Source: JBGAQP01 sp044220635
GTDB lineage: Bacteria; Pseudomonadota; Gammaproteobacteria; Burkholderiales; Usitatibacteraceae
Length of the DNA: 64,000 nt
Direction: 5' to 3'
NCBI GenBank assembly: GCA_044220635.1
Contig: JBGAQP010000019.1
Coordinates: forward strand, 10,816 to 74,815
Shown: piece after piece, positions 36,027 to 44,804 of the stretch
How positions within the stretch are numbered: position 1 is the stretch's first letter
Layout: each line of letters begins with the position of its first letter
The notes under the pieces: model-generated
Told to the model about the DNA's origin: nothing
The model's input: the letters and a program-made list of their open reading frames with translations, nothing else
Databases searched by the model: none
Made by a program: the position numbers and the translations under genes

Positions 36027-37409
36027 ATGAACGCCCCGACGCAAGATCCGAACGCTCGCTTCCAGGAGGGCCTGAGGCTTCGCGGCGCCGGCCGCCTCGA
36101 GGAGGCGCTCGCGATCTTCCATCCCCTCGCCGAGGCCTGGCCGGAGGTGGCCGGGGCGCGCCAGGCGCGCGGCCTCACGCTGTGCAACCTGGGCCGCTTC
36201 GAGGAGGGGCTCGCGGACCTGCGCGCGGCCGTCGCCCTCGAGCCGCGCAATCCCGACCTGCACGCGAGCCTGGGCATGGTCCTCTTCGTGCTCGACCGGC
36301 TCGAGGAGGCGAGGGGCGCCCTCGACCGCGCGCTCACGCTCCAGCCCGCGCACGCCGATGCGCTCAACAACCTCTCGCTCGTGCTCAAGGCCGCGGGCGA
36401 TTTCGGCGGCGCCGAGCGCGCCGCGCTGAAGGCGCTCGCATCGCGCGGCGATTTCCCGCAGGCGCGCGTGAACCTCGCCTACGCGCTGCTTTCGCAGGGC
36501 AAGTTCGCCGAGGCCTGGGAGCCCTTCTGCGCGCGGCCCCACGCGCGGGTGAACTTCCGCGATCCCGGGATGTTCGTGGCGGTGGCCCACGACGAGCGCC
36601 TGCCCGCGGCGGGGGCGCCGCTCGTGCTGCACGGCGAGCAGGGGCTGGGCGACGCGCTCTTCTACCTGCGCTTCGCGCCGCAGCTCCGGCGCCGCGGCCA
36701 CCGCCTCGCGTTCTGGGGCGACGCGCGCCTGCACCCGATCCTCGCGCGCACCGGGATCTTCGAGCACCTCATGGCGGCCGAGTCGCAGCCCGCGCCGGGC
36801 CTCGCCGTGGTGTGGGCCGGGGACCTGCCGCGGCTGCTCCACGCGACGGACCCCGCGGCCTTCCCGCCGGCGCTCGCGATCGCCGCCGAGCCGGCGCGCC
36901 GCGAGGCGATGCGCAGCCGCCTCCTCGCCTGCGGCGCCGCGCCCTGGATCGGCCTCACCTGGCGCGCGGGATTGCCGCGCACGGGCAAGGTCGTGCTCGC
37001 GAAGGCGCTCGCGCCCGAGGCGCTCGGCGCCGCGCTCCGGGGCGCCGCGGGCACGCTGGTCTCGCTCCAGCGCCGCCCCGCGCCGGGCGAGCGCGAGGCC
37101 CTGGCCGCCGCCGCCGGCGCCGAGGTCCACGATTTCTCCGCGGCGAACGAGGACCTCGAGGAAGCGCTCGCGCTCCTCGACCTGCTCGACGACTACGTCG
37201 CGGTGAGCAACACCAACGTCCACCTGCGCGCGGGGCTGGACAAGGGCGCGCGCATCCTCGTGCCCTGGCCTCCCGAATGGCGCTGGCTCGTCGAGGCGCG
37301 GCGATCGCCCTGGTTCCCCGCGATGACCGTGCATCGGCAATCGGCCCGCGGCGACTGGGACGACGCGCTCGCCGGGCTTCGCCGGGAGCTGGACGCCGCG
37401 CGTGGCTGA
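36027..37409 (+). CDS. TPR protein fused to a GT9-like domain (copy 2)
   Basis: 460 residues. TPR units span about 5-165. The GT9-like part has EQGLGDALFYLRFAP (about 204), WIGLTWRAGL, and VAVSNTNVHLRAGLDKGARILVPWPPEWRW (about 392). It lacks the longer TPR array of the copy at 9591. It is the first of three related genes in one operon, overlapping the next by eight bases. Shared motifs with the three other copies show one family; the acceptor is unknown. Confidence 0.8.
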   Translation: MNAPTQDPNARFQEGLRLRGAGRLEEALAIFHPLAEAWPEVAGARQARGLTLCNLGRFEEGLADLRAAVALEPRNPDLHASLGMVLFVLDRLEEARGALDRALTLQPAHADALNNLSLVLKAAGDFGGAERAALKALASRGDFPQARVNLAYALLSQGKFAEAWEPFCARPHARVNFRDPGMFVAVAHDERLPAAGAPLVLHGEQGLGDALFYLRFAPQLRRRGHRLAFWGDARLHPILARTGIFEHLMAAESQPAPGLAVVWAGDLPRLLHATDPAAFPPALAIAAEPARREAMRSRLLACGAAPWIGLTWRAGLPRTGKVVLAKALAPEALGAALRGAAGTLVSLQRRPAPGEREALAAAAGAEVHDFSAANEDLEEALALLDLLDDYVAVSNTNVHLRAGLDKGARILVPWPPEWRWLVEARRSPWFPAMTVHRQSARGDWDDALAGLRRELDAARG

Positions 37410-39393
37410 GCCCCTTCCCACGCCGGCCGCGCTCGCCCGCGCCGGGGCCCTCATCGCCGCGAACCGCCTCTCGGAGGCGCGCTCGCTCGTCGACGCGACG
37501 CGGCACGCGGACCCGGAGGCGAGCGCGGGCCTCTACCTCGACGGCGTGCTGCGGCTGCGCGAGGGCCGCGCGGCGGACGCGGCGGCGCTGCTTTCCCGGG
37601 CCGTCGCGCGCCCGGATGCGAACCCGGCCTGGAACCTCGCCTACGGGCAGGCGCTCGACGCCGCCGGCCGGCTCGACGAGGCCGCGGGCGTCTTCGAGGC
37701 CGCGGCCTCGCGCACCCCGAACCTCCCCGAGCCCTGGTACTGCCTCGGCGTGGCGCGCGCCCGCCAGGCGCGATGGCCCGAGGCCGAGTCGGCCTTCGCG
37801 CGCGCGGCCGAGGCCGACCCCGGGCGCATCGAGTCGCAGCACCAGCTCGCCGTCGCCCTGCGCGAGCAGGGCGAGCTCGTGCGCGCGGTCGAGGTGCTGC
37901 GCCGGATGCTCGCCGCCCGCCCGGGGTACCTCGCCGGCGCGAAGGAGCTCGGCACGCTCCTCGCGCGCCTCGGCCGTCTCGAGGACGCGATCGCGGTCCT
38001 CGCGAGCGCGCGTGAGCGCGCGCCCGGCGACGCGGAGATCCTGAACAACCTCGGCTTCGCGCTGCTCGCCACGGGGCGCTTCGCCGAGGCCGCGCCCGTG
38101 CTCGACGCGGCCCTCGCGGCCGCGCCGGGGCTCGCCGCCGCCCACGCCAACCGCGGCGTCGTGCACCACGCGCTGGGCGAGACCGGCGCGGCCATCGCCG
38201 CCTACGAGCGCGCGCTCGCCATCGATCCCGCGCACGGCGAGGCGCGGGTGAACCTCGCGCTCGCCTGCCTGCGCGGCGGCGATGCCGGGCGCGCCCGCGA
38301 GGAAGCGGCCCGCGCCGAGGCCACGCCGCGCGCGAGCGCCGAAGCCACGAAGAACCTGGGGCAGCTGCGCCGCGAGCTGGGCGAGCCGCAGGCCGCGGCG
38401 GCGCTCTACGACGAGGCGCTCGCGATCGACGCCCGCTACGATCCGGCGCGCTTCTGCCGCGCGACGCTGCACCTCGCGTGCGGGCGCTGGCGCGAAGGCT
38501 GGGCGGACTACCGCGCCCGGCCCACGCGGGCCACGCACCCGCTCGTGCGCAGCCACGGTGCGGCGCGCTTCGCCGACGAGCCGCTCTCCGCGAGCCTCGC
38601 GGGGCGCCGCTTCCTCCTCGTCGACGAGCAGGGGCTGGGCGACGTGCTCTTCTTCCTGCGCTTCGCGCCTTCGCTCGCCGCGCGCGGCGCCGAGCTCGCG
38701 TTCCACGGCGACGGGCGCCTGCTTCCCGTCGTCGCGCGCACGGGGCTCTTCTCGACGCTCGCGGCGCGCGAGGAGCCCCCCGACGAGTCGCGCGAGTGGA
38801 TCCTCGTTCCCGACCTGCCGCGACTGCTCGCCGGGCAGGCGCCGCCGCCGCCGCTTCCCCTCGTCGCCGATCCCGGCCGGGTGGCGGCGATGCGCGCGCG
38901 CCTCGAGGCCGCGGGGCCGCGCCCCTGGGTGGGCCTCACCTGGCGCTCGGGCATCCGGCCGCCGGGCGAGTGGATCACGACCTTCTACAAGGAGGCGCCC
39001 CTTCCCGCCCTGCTCGCGGCGCTGCGCGAGCGGCCGTTCACGGCGGTGTCGCTGCAGCGCGAGCCCGGGGCCGGGGAGACCGAGGCCGTGGGCCGGGGGC
39101 TCGGCCGCGACGTGCTCGACCTCTCCGGGGCCAACGCGGACCTCGAGGACGCGCTCGCCGTGCTCGCCCTGCTCGACGCCTACGTCGGCGTGAGCAACAC
39201 CAACACGCACCTGCGCGCGGGGCTCGGGCTCGCCTGCGACGTGCTCGTCCCGCATCCGCCCGAGTGGCGCTGGATGGAGGCGGGCGAGTCCTCGCCGTGG
39301 TTCCCGGGATGCCGCGTGTACCGCGAGGTGCCGGGCGCCGGATGGGCGAAGGCGCTCGCCGCGCTCGGGCGCGACCTGGGGGCCGCGTGGTGA
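37402..39393 (+). CDS. TPR protein fused to a GT9-like domain (copy 3)
   Basis: 663 residues from a GTG inside the previous gene's end. A long array of about ten TPR units (about 5-370) precedes the transferase half: EQGLGDVLFFLRFAPSL (about 409), WVGLTWRSGIRPPGEWITTFYKEAPL, SLQREPGAGETEA, and GVSNTNTHLRAGLGLACDVLVPHPPEWRW (about 596). Copies 3 and 4 are closest to each other in the C-terminal half (PxGEW, PWFPGxRVxRE). The stop overlaps the next GTG. Confidence 0.8.
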   Translation: MAEPLPTPAALARAGALIAANRLSEARSLVDATRHADPEASAGLYLDGVLRLREGRAADAAALLSRAVARPDANPAWNLAYGQALDAAGRLDEAAGVFEAAASRTPNLPEPWYCLGVARARQARWPEAESAFARAAEADPGRIESQHQLAVALREQGELVRAVEVLRRMLAARPGYLAGAKELGTLLARLGRLEDAIAVLASARERAPGDAEILNNLGFALLATGRFAEAAPVLDAALAAAPGLAAAHANRGVVHHALGETGAAIAAYERALAIDPAHGEARVNLALACLRGGDAGRAREEAARAEATPRASAEATKNLGQLRRELGEPQAAAALYDEALAIDARYDPARFCRATLHLACGRWREGWADYRARPTRATHPLVRSHGAARFADEPLSASLAGRRFLLVDEQGLGDVLFFLRFAPSLAARGAELAFHGDGRLLPVVARTGLFSTLAAREEPPDESREWILVPDLPRLLAGQAPPPPLPLVADPGRVAAMRARLEAAGPRPWVGLTWRSGIRPPGEWITTFYKEAPLPALLAALRERPFTAVSLQREPGAGETEAVGRGLGRDVLDLSGANADLEDALAVLALLDAYVGVSNTNTHLRAGLGLACDVLVPHPPEWRWMEAGESSPWFPGCRVYREVPGAGWAKALAALGRDLGAAW

Positions 39394-40874
39394 CGGGCCG
39401 GGCCGCGGCGCTCGCCCTGCGCGAGAAGGCCGACGAGCACGCCGCGCGCGGGCGCGCCGCCGAGGCCGTCGAGGCCTACCAGGGCGCGCTCTCCGGGGGC
39501 GTGGCCGATGCCGCGCTCTACTCGAACCTGGGCGTCATGCTCATCCAGCTCGAGCGCAACGCCGAGGCGCTCGAGGTTCTCGAGCGCGCGGCGGCGCTCG
39601 CGCCGGGACACCCCGTGGTGATCGGCAACCGGGGGCTCGCGCGCCACGCCCTCGGGCGCATCGAGGAGGCGATCGCCGACTACCGGGCGGCGCTCCTGAT
39701 CGAGCCGCGCTACGCCGACGCCCACACGAACCTCGCGCTCGCGCTGTGGCGTCAGGGCGAGGCGGCGGCGGCCCGGGCGAGCGCGGCGAACGCGGAGGCG
39801 TGCCTGGGCATCGGCGCGGAGGCGCTCAAGAACCTGGGCCAGCTCGCGCGCGAGATGGGCGACCTCGACCGCGGCGAGGCGCTCCTGCGCCGCGCCCTCG
39901 TCATCGATCCGGGGCACATCGCCTCGCACTACGCGCTCGCGGCCGCGCTCCTCGGGCGCGGCGAGTGGCGCGAGGGATGGCGCGAGTACGCCTGGCGGGC
40001 CGAGCGCCTGCGGCGCGGCTACGCGCGCGCCGACGACGGCCTGCCGCGGCCCCTGCCCGCGGACCTGGGCGGCCGCCTCGTGTGCCTGCACGGCGAGCAG
40101 GGGCCCGGGGACACGCTCTTCTTCCTGCGCTACGCGTCCGTGCTGAAGGGGCGCGGCGCCCGGCTCGCGTTCCGGGGCGAGGCGCGCCTGCTCGCCATGG
40201 TCCGGCGCACGGCGTTGTTCGAGGACGTGGCCGAGAGCCGGGAGGAGCCCGAGGACGCGCTCGACATCCACGTCGCGGACCTGCCCTACCTGCTCGACGA
40301 CGCCTCCAGCCCTTCGCGCCCGCCGCCGCTTCGGCTCCTGCCCCAGGCCCTGCACCTCGAGGCCGCCGAGGAGCGCCTCGCGGCCTTCGGGCTGCCGCCC
40401 TACATCGGCGTCACCTGGCGCGCGGGCAAGCGCCCCGCGGGCGAATGGAAGAACCGCTACTTCAAGCGCATCGATCCCGCCCGGCTGGGGGCGGCGCTCG
40501 CCGACGTCCCGGGAACGATCGTCGTGCTGCAGCGCGCGCCCCAGCCCGGCGAGACCGAGGCCTTCACGAAGGCGCTCGGCCGCCCGGCGGCGGACGCCTC
40601 CGACGCGAACGCCGACCTCGAGGTGATCCTGGGGCTGCTCGCCCAGCTCCACGCCTATGCGGGGGTCAGCAACACGAACATGCACCTCGCGGCCGGGATC
40701 GGATTGCGCGCGCAGGTGCTGGTGCCCCATCCGCCGGAGTGGCGATGGATGGACGCCGGGGAGGCCTCGCCGTGGTTTCCGGGCTTCCGGGTCTTCCGCG
40801 AGGACCCGCGCTCCGGCTGGGGCCCGGCCCTCGCCGGGCTTCGGCGCGCGCTGGCTAGCCGCGCGGCCGGATGA
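39390..40874 (+). CDS. TPR protein fused to a GT9-like domain (copy 4)
   Basis: 494 residues starting at a GTG overlapping the previous stop. TPR units fill about 5-190. The transferase half shows EQGPGDTLFFLRYASVL (about 236), YIGVTWRAGKRPAGEWKNRYFK, VLQRAPQPGETEAF, and GVSNTNMHLAAGIGLRAQVLVPHPPEWRW (about 426). The gene ends 20 bases inside the convergent acyltransferase gene. It is probably co-expressed with copies 2 and 3 from the promoter at 35997. Confidence 0.8.
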   Translation: MTGRAAALALREKADEHAARGRAAEAVEAYQGALSGGVADAALYSNLGVMLIQLERNAEALEVLERAAALAPGHPVVIGNRGLARHALGRIEEAIADYRAALLIEPRYADAHTNLALALWRQGEAAAARASAANAEACLGIGAEALKNLGQLAREMGDLDRGEALLRRALVIDPGHIASHYALAAALLGRGEWREGWREYAWRAERLRRGYARADDGLPRPLPADLGGRLVCLHGEQGPGDTLFFLRYASVLKGRGARLAFRGEARLLAMVRRTALFEDVAESREEPEDALDIHVADLPYLLDDASSPSRPPPLRLLPQALHLEAAEERLAAFGLPPYIGVTWRAGKRPAGEWKNRYFKRIDPARLGAALADVPGTIVVLQRAPQPGETEAFTKALGRPAADASDANADLEVILGLLAQLHAYAGVSNTNMHLAAGIGLRAQVLVPHPPEWRWMDAGEASPWFPGFRVFREDPRSGWGPALAGLRRALASRAAG

Positions 40875-41358
40875 GCTTGCAGGGGTTGCCGCCCCACACG
40901 GCGCGAGCGCCGATGCGCCCGGAGACGACGGAGCCCGCGGCGACGACCGCGCCCGACTCGATGTGGGTGCCGTCGAGGATCACGCAGTTCGCGCCGATCC
41001 ACACGTCGTCCTCGATCACCACGCCGCCCTTCGAGGGCATGAAGCCTTGCTTGCGCATGACGACGTCGACGCGGTCGATGGCGTGGTTGGCGGGCACGAT
41101 CGAGCAGCCCGGGGCGATGAGCACGTAGTCGCCCATGCGGATCCCGGAGCCCGAGTAGAGCGTGCAGTGCGGGTTGATGTAGCAGTGCTCGCCCATCACG
41201 ATGTCGCCCGTGCCGCCCACGGCGCGGATCACGACGAAGTCGTAGATCCGGGTGTGGGCGCCGATCACGATGCGCGTGCCCCGCTCCGAGGGATGGATGC
41301 GGGCGTCCGGGCTCACCCAGGCCGTGGGGTGGATCGAGAGCGCCGGTGCGTCGGTCAT
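40855..41358 (-). CDS. Hexapeptide-repeat acyltransferase
   Basis: 167 residues from the ATG at 41358. A left-handed beta-helix pattern runs through most of it (IHPSERGTRIVIGAHTRIYDFVVIRAV, MGEHCYINPHCTLYSGSG, IEDDVWIGANCVILDGTHIESGAVVAAGSVV), ending in GARAVWGGNPCKLIRPRG. The catalytic His is likely in PANHAIDRVD. Such enzymes O-acetylate sugars of lipopolysaccharide. Longer in-frame starts upstream lack support. It converges with and overlaps the TPR-GT gene. Confidence 0.83.
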   Translation of the reverse strand: MTDAPALSIHPTAWVSPDARIHPSERGTRIVIGAHTRIYDFVVIRAVGGTGDIVMGEHCYINPHCTLYSGSGIRMGDYVLIAPGCSIVPANHAIDRVDVVMRKQGFMPSKGGVVIEDDVWIGANCVILDGTHIESGAVVAAGSVVSGRIGARAVWGGNPCKLIRPRG

Positions 41359-41488
41359 CGGGCGGCGAAGGGGCGGGTTTGGTAAAATTCGGGACAGTCG
41401 CGCGGCGCCGGCGGCCGCCTTCCCGACGATTCTAAGACAGAACGGGGCCCGAGCCGGGCCCCGAGCCCGCAGACCCCGAAAGCCAGCC

Positions 41489-42379
41489 TTGCGATTCAAC
41501 CTCGCCTACTTCGGTCCCGAGAGCCTCTTCCACCTGCGCCGCGACTTCCTGCTCGCGGTGAAATACGGCCTGGAGAGCCTCGGCCACGACGTGATCCTCT
41601 CGGGGCTCGCGCTCGACACCTCGCGCATGAACCTCATCGTCGGCGGCTACTTCCTGCCCCCGGCGGAGCTGAAGAAGATCGACCAGTCGGGGCTCGAGTT
41701 CGCCCACGTGAACACCGAGGTCATCGCCGGGGACCTGCTCAACTTCAATCCCCAGAAGACCGACTTCAAGGGCGCGTACCTGCCGAGCATGATGGCGGGC
41801 CGGTTCGTCTGGGACGTGATCCTCGACAACCTCGCGGAGTACCGGCGCTACGGGGCGAACGCGCATTTCCTGCGCTGGGGCTGGCACCCGAAGCTCGAGG
41901 ACATCGAGCACCGGAGGGAGAAGGACCTCGACTTCTACCTCTTCGGCCTCATGAGCCCGCGGCGCAAGGCGATCGTGCAGGAGCTCTTCGCGGCGAAGCT
42001 CACGGGCATCGCCGACCACTCCTGCCCGTACTTCCTGAGGAACGACCGGATCGCGCGCGCCCGCGTGAACCTGAACGTGGTGCAGGACGAGAAGTACACG
42101 CACGTGAACTCCTTCCGCATCTGCTACCTCGCCAACAACCGTTGCGCGATCGTCTCGGAGTCCGAGAACGACCCCGCGGGCTACCTCGAGGGCGCGCGCA
42201 TCGCCCGGCGCGAGGAGCTCGCCGAGGTCGTGCGCGAGCTCTGCGCGGGCGAGCGGTGGAAGGCCCTGGGCGAGGCGGTCTACGAGAAGTTCCGCGCCGT
42301 TCCCATGACCCGCTGCATGGAGGAGCTGCTCGAGGCGAGCTTCGGCTCGCAGCCCCAGCCCGCGAAGGAGAGCGCATGA
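41489..42379 (+). CDS. Putative GT-B glycosyltransferase
   Basis: About 296 residues if translation starts at the TTG at 41489, where family-like sequence begins (RFNLAYFGPESLFHLRRDFLLAVKYGLESLGHDV). The C-terminal third resembles the donor half of GT1/GT4 proteins: VNLNVVQDEKYTHVNSFRICYLANNRCAIVSE and ELAEVVRELCAGERWKALGEAVYEKF. No ATG is suitable. It is the first gene of an eight-gene plus-strand cluster and overlaps rfbF by four bases. Family assignment is tentative. Confidence 0.65.
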   Translation: MRFNLAYFGPESLFHLRRDFLLAVKYGLESLGHDVILSGLALDTSRMNLIVGGYFLPPAELKKIDQSGLEFAHVNTEVIAGDLLNFNPQKTDFKGAYLPSMMAGRFVWDVILDNLAEYRRYGANAHFLRWGWHPKLEDIEHRREKDLDFYLFGLMSPRRKAIVQELFAAKLTGIADHSCPYFLRNDRIARARVNLNVVQDEKYTHVNSFRICYLANNRCAIVSESENDPAGYLEGARIARREELAEVVRELCAGERWKALGEAVYEKFRAVPMTRCMEELLEASFGSQPQPAKESA

Positions 42380-43161
42380 AGCCCGCCGAGATGGAAGCCG
42401 TGGTCCTGTGCGGGGGGCTCGGCACGCGATTGCGCGAGGAGACCGAGTTCAAGCCCAAGCCCATGGTCGAGATCGGCGGCCGTCCCATCCTCTGGCACAT
42501 CCTGCGCCGCTACCACAAGTTCGGCGTGCGCCGCTTCATCCTGTGCCTGGGCTACAAGGGCGAGGCGATCCGCGACTACTTCCTCAACTACCGCCTGCGC
42601 CAGGGCGACGTCACGGTGAACCTGCGCTCCCACGAGGTCACGATGCACGGCACGGACTCGGCCGAGGACTGGGAGGTCGTGCTCGCCGACACCGGCGACG
42701 AGACGATGACGGGCGGCAGGATCAAGCGCGCGCTGCGGCACGTGCGCGGGGCGCAGTTCTTCGCCACCTATGGCGACGGCGTCGCGGACATCGACATCGC
42801 CGCGCTCCTCGCGGCCCACGAGAAGGGCGGCCGGCTCGCCACCGTGACCGCGGTGCACCCTTCGTCGCGCTACGGCGAGATCGACATCGCGCACGGCGCG
42901 GTGCGCACCTTCGCCGAGAAGCCCCAGGTGGCCGAGGGCTGGATCAACGGCGGCTTCTTCGTGTTCGCGAAGCAGGCCTTCGCGGGCGTGCCCGACGATC
43001 CCGGCGTGGTGCTCGAGACCGACGTGCTGCCGCCGCTCGCGGCGAAGGGCGAGCTCTCCGCCTACCACCACGCGGGCTTCTGGCAGTGCATGGACACCTA
43101 CCGCGAGATGCTCGCCCTGAACCAGCTCTGGGCGCGCGGCGACGCGCCCTGGCTTCGCTGA
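42376..43161 (+). CDS. rfbF: Glucose-1-phosphate cytidylyltransferase
   Basis: 261 residues, normal for RfbF. The nucleotide-binding signature LCGGLGTRLREETEFKPKPMVEIGGRPILWH is complete, as are FATYGDGVADIDI and GWINGGFFVF. It makes CDP-glucose from CTP and glucose 1-phosphate, the first step of CDP-6-deoxy- and 3,6-dideoxyhexose pathways. AAGGAG lies ahead of the ATG. The CDP-glucose dehydratase gene follows after eight bases. Confidence 0.94.
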   Translation: MKPAEMEAVVLCGGLGTRLREETEFKPKPMVEIGGRPILWHILRRYHKFGVRRFILCLGYKGEAIRDYFLNYRLRQGDVTVNLRSHEVTMHGTDSAEDWEVVLADTGDETMTGGRIKRALRHVRGAQFFATYGDGVADIDIAALLAAHEKGGRLATVTAVHPSSRYGEIDIAHGAVRTFAEKPQVAEGWINGGFFVFAKQAFAGVPDDPGVVLETDVLPPLAAKGELSAYHHAGFWQCMDTYREMLALNQLWARGDAPWLR

Positions 43162-43168
43162 GCGCGCG

Positions 43169-44263
43169 ATGAGCGCGCTCCCTCGGCCCGACTGGTGGCG
43201 GGGCCGGCGCGTGCTGGTCACCGGCCACACGGGCTTCGTCGGCGGCTGGCTCTCGGCCTGGCTCGCGCAGATGGGGGCGAAGGTCTCGGGCTTCGCGCTC
43301 GCCCCGCCCACCGAGCCCAGCTTCTTCGCGCGGGCGCAGCTCGCCGGGCGGCTCGCGGCGAGCACGACCGGGGACGTGAACGACCTCGCCGCCGTGAAGC
43401 GCGCGGTGGCCGGAGCCGACCCCGAGGTCGTCTTCCACCTCGCCGCGCAGCCCATCGTCCGCGAGGCCTTCCGCGATCCCGTGGGCACCTTCGCGACCAA
43501 CGTCATGGGCACGGTGAACGTGCTCGAGGCCTGCCGGACGCACGCCGGCGTCGGCCGCCTCGTCCTCTACACGACGGACAAGGTCTATCGCAACGACCAG
43601 TCGGGACGCGCGTTCACGGAGTCCGACCGCCTGGGCGGCAACGAGCCCTACAGCGCGAGCAAGGCGGGCGCCGAGTGGGCGATCGCCGCGTGGTGGGAGA
43701 GCTATGTCCGGCGCGCCCGCGCGCACCCCGCGGTGGCCGCGGTGCGCGCGGGCAACATCGTCGGCGGCGGCGACTGGGGGCGCGACCGGCTCCTGCCCGA
43801 CGCGATCCGGGCGTTCTCGCAACGGCGCGAGCTCGTCATCCGCAGCCCCGGCTCGACCCGCCCGTGGCAGCACGTGATCGATTGCCTGCGCGGCACCCTC
43901 GCGCTCGCCGAGCGCCTCGACGACGCCGACCGGGGCGCCGAGGCGCTCGCGTGGAACCTCGGCCCGGCGGCGGGCGAGGTGCACGCGGTCTCCGAGGTCG
44001 CCTCGCTCGCGGCGAAGGCCTGGGGCGAGGGCGCGGCGTGGCGCCACGAGGCCGACGCGACGATTCCCGAGTCGAGGGCGCTGGTGCTTTCGAGCGAGCG
44101 CGCCGCCCGGGAGCTCGGCTGGCGCGCGGCCTGGGGGCTCGAGCGCGCCGTGGGCGAGAGCGTGGCCTGGTACCGCGCGGCCCGCGACGGGGGCGACCTG
44201 CTCGCCCTCTGCGCGCGGCAGATCGAGGCGAACCTCGCCGACGCGGCGAAGGCGAACGCATGA
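43169..44263 (+). CDS. rfbG: CDP-glucose 4,6-dehydratase
   Basis: 364 residues. NAD-binding TGHTGFVGGWLSAWL, TTDKVYRN and the catalytic YSASKAGAEW (YxxxK) are intact, with GNIVGGGDWGRDRLLPD as in RfbG. It converts CDP-glucose to CDP-4-keto-6-deoxyglucose. The stop overlaps the start of the epimerase gene, giving a tight RfbF-RfbG-RfbC-like unit. No RfbH dehydrase follows, so a 6-deoxy rather than 3,6-dideoxy product is expected. Confidence 0.94.
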   Translation: MSALPRPDWWRGRRVLVTGHTGFVGGWLSAWLAQMGAKVSGFALAPPTEPSFFARAQLAGRLAASTTGDVNDLAAVKRAVAGADPEVVFHLAAQPIVREAFRDPVGTFATNVMGTVNVLEACRTHAGVGRLVLYTTDKVYRNDQSGRAFTESDRLGGNEPYSASKAGAEWAIAAWWESYVRRARAHPAVAAVRAGNIVGGGDWGRDRLLPDAIRAFSQRRELVIRSPGSTRPWQHVIDCLRGTLALAERLDDADRGAEALAWNLGPAAGEVHAVSEVASLAAKAWGEGAAWRHEADATIPESRALVLSSERAARELGWRAAWGLERAVGESVAWYRAARDGGDLLALCARQIEANLADAAKANA

Positions 44264-44802
44264 GGATCGCGCCGCGGCGCCTCGCCGGCACCTTCGAGAT
44301 CGCCCTCGAACCCCGAGGCGACGAGCGCGGCTACTTCATGCGCTGGTACGACCGCGAGGCCTTCGCCCGCGCGGGGCTACCCGTCGACTGGCGGCAGGGC
44401 AACGAATCGGCCTCGCGCGCGAACGTCGTGCGCGGGCTGCACTTCCAGCGCCCGCCGCACTCGGAGACGAAGCTCGTGCGCGCGATCGCCGGCGCCGTCT
44501 TCGACGTGTTCGTGGACCTGCGCCGCGGCTCGGCCACCTTCGGCGAGTGGGACGCGGTGGAGCTCTCGGGCGAGAAGCACAACGCCGTGCTCATCCCGAA
44601 GGGCTTCGCCCACGGCTTCTGCGCACTCACCGACGGGGCGGTCGTGAGCTACCTCGTCGACAGCGCGTACGCGCCCGCTTCCGAGGGCGGGCTCGCCTGG
44701 GACGATCCCGGGCTCGCGATCCCCTGGCCGCTCACGGGCGCGGCCGTCGTCTCGGCGAAGGACCGCGCCTGGCCGCGGCTCGCCGCCCTCGAGCCCCTCT
44801 GA
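44260..44802 (+). CDS. dTDP-4-dehydrorhamnose 3,5-epimerase-like cupin
   Basis: 180 residues, the RmlC fold length. The catalytic His is in ANVVRGLHFQRPPHSETKLVRAI, and VFDVFVDLRRGSATFGEW, IPKGFAHGFCAL and SYLVDSAYAP are standard. Between CDP-glucose dehydratase and an epimerase/reductase gene, the substrate is probably CDP-4-keto-6-deoxyhexose rather than the dTDP form; that is inference from context. ATGA overlap with rfbG. Confidence 0.87.
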   Translation: MRIAPRRLAGTFEIALEPRGDERGYFMRWYDREAFARAGLPVDWRQGNESASRANVVRGLHFQRPPHSETKLVRAIAGAVFDVFVDLRRGSATFGEWDAVELSGEKHNAVLIPKGFAHGFCALTDGAVVSYLVDSAYAPASEGGLAWDDPGLAIPWPLTGAAVVSAKDRAWPRLAALEPL

Positions 44803-44804
44803 GC

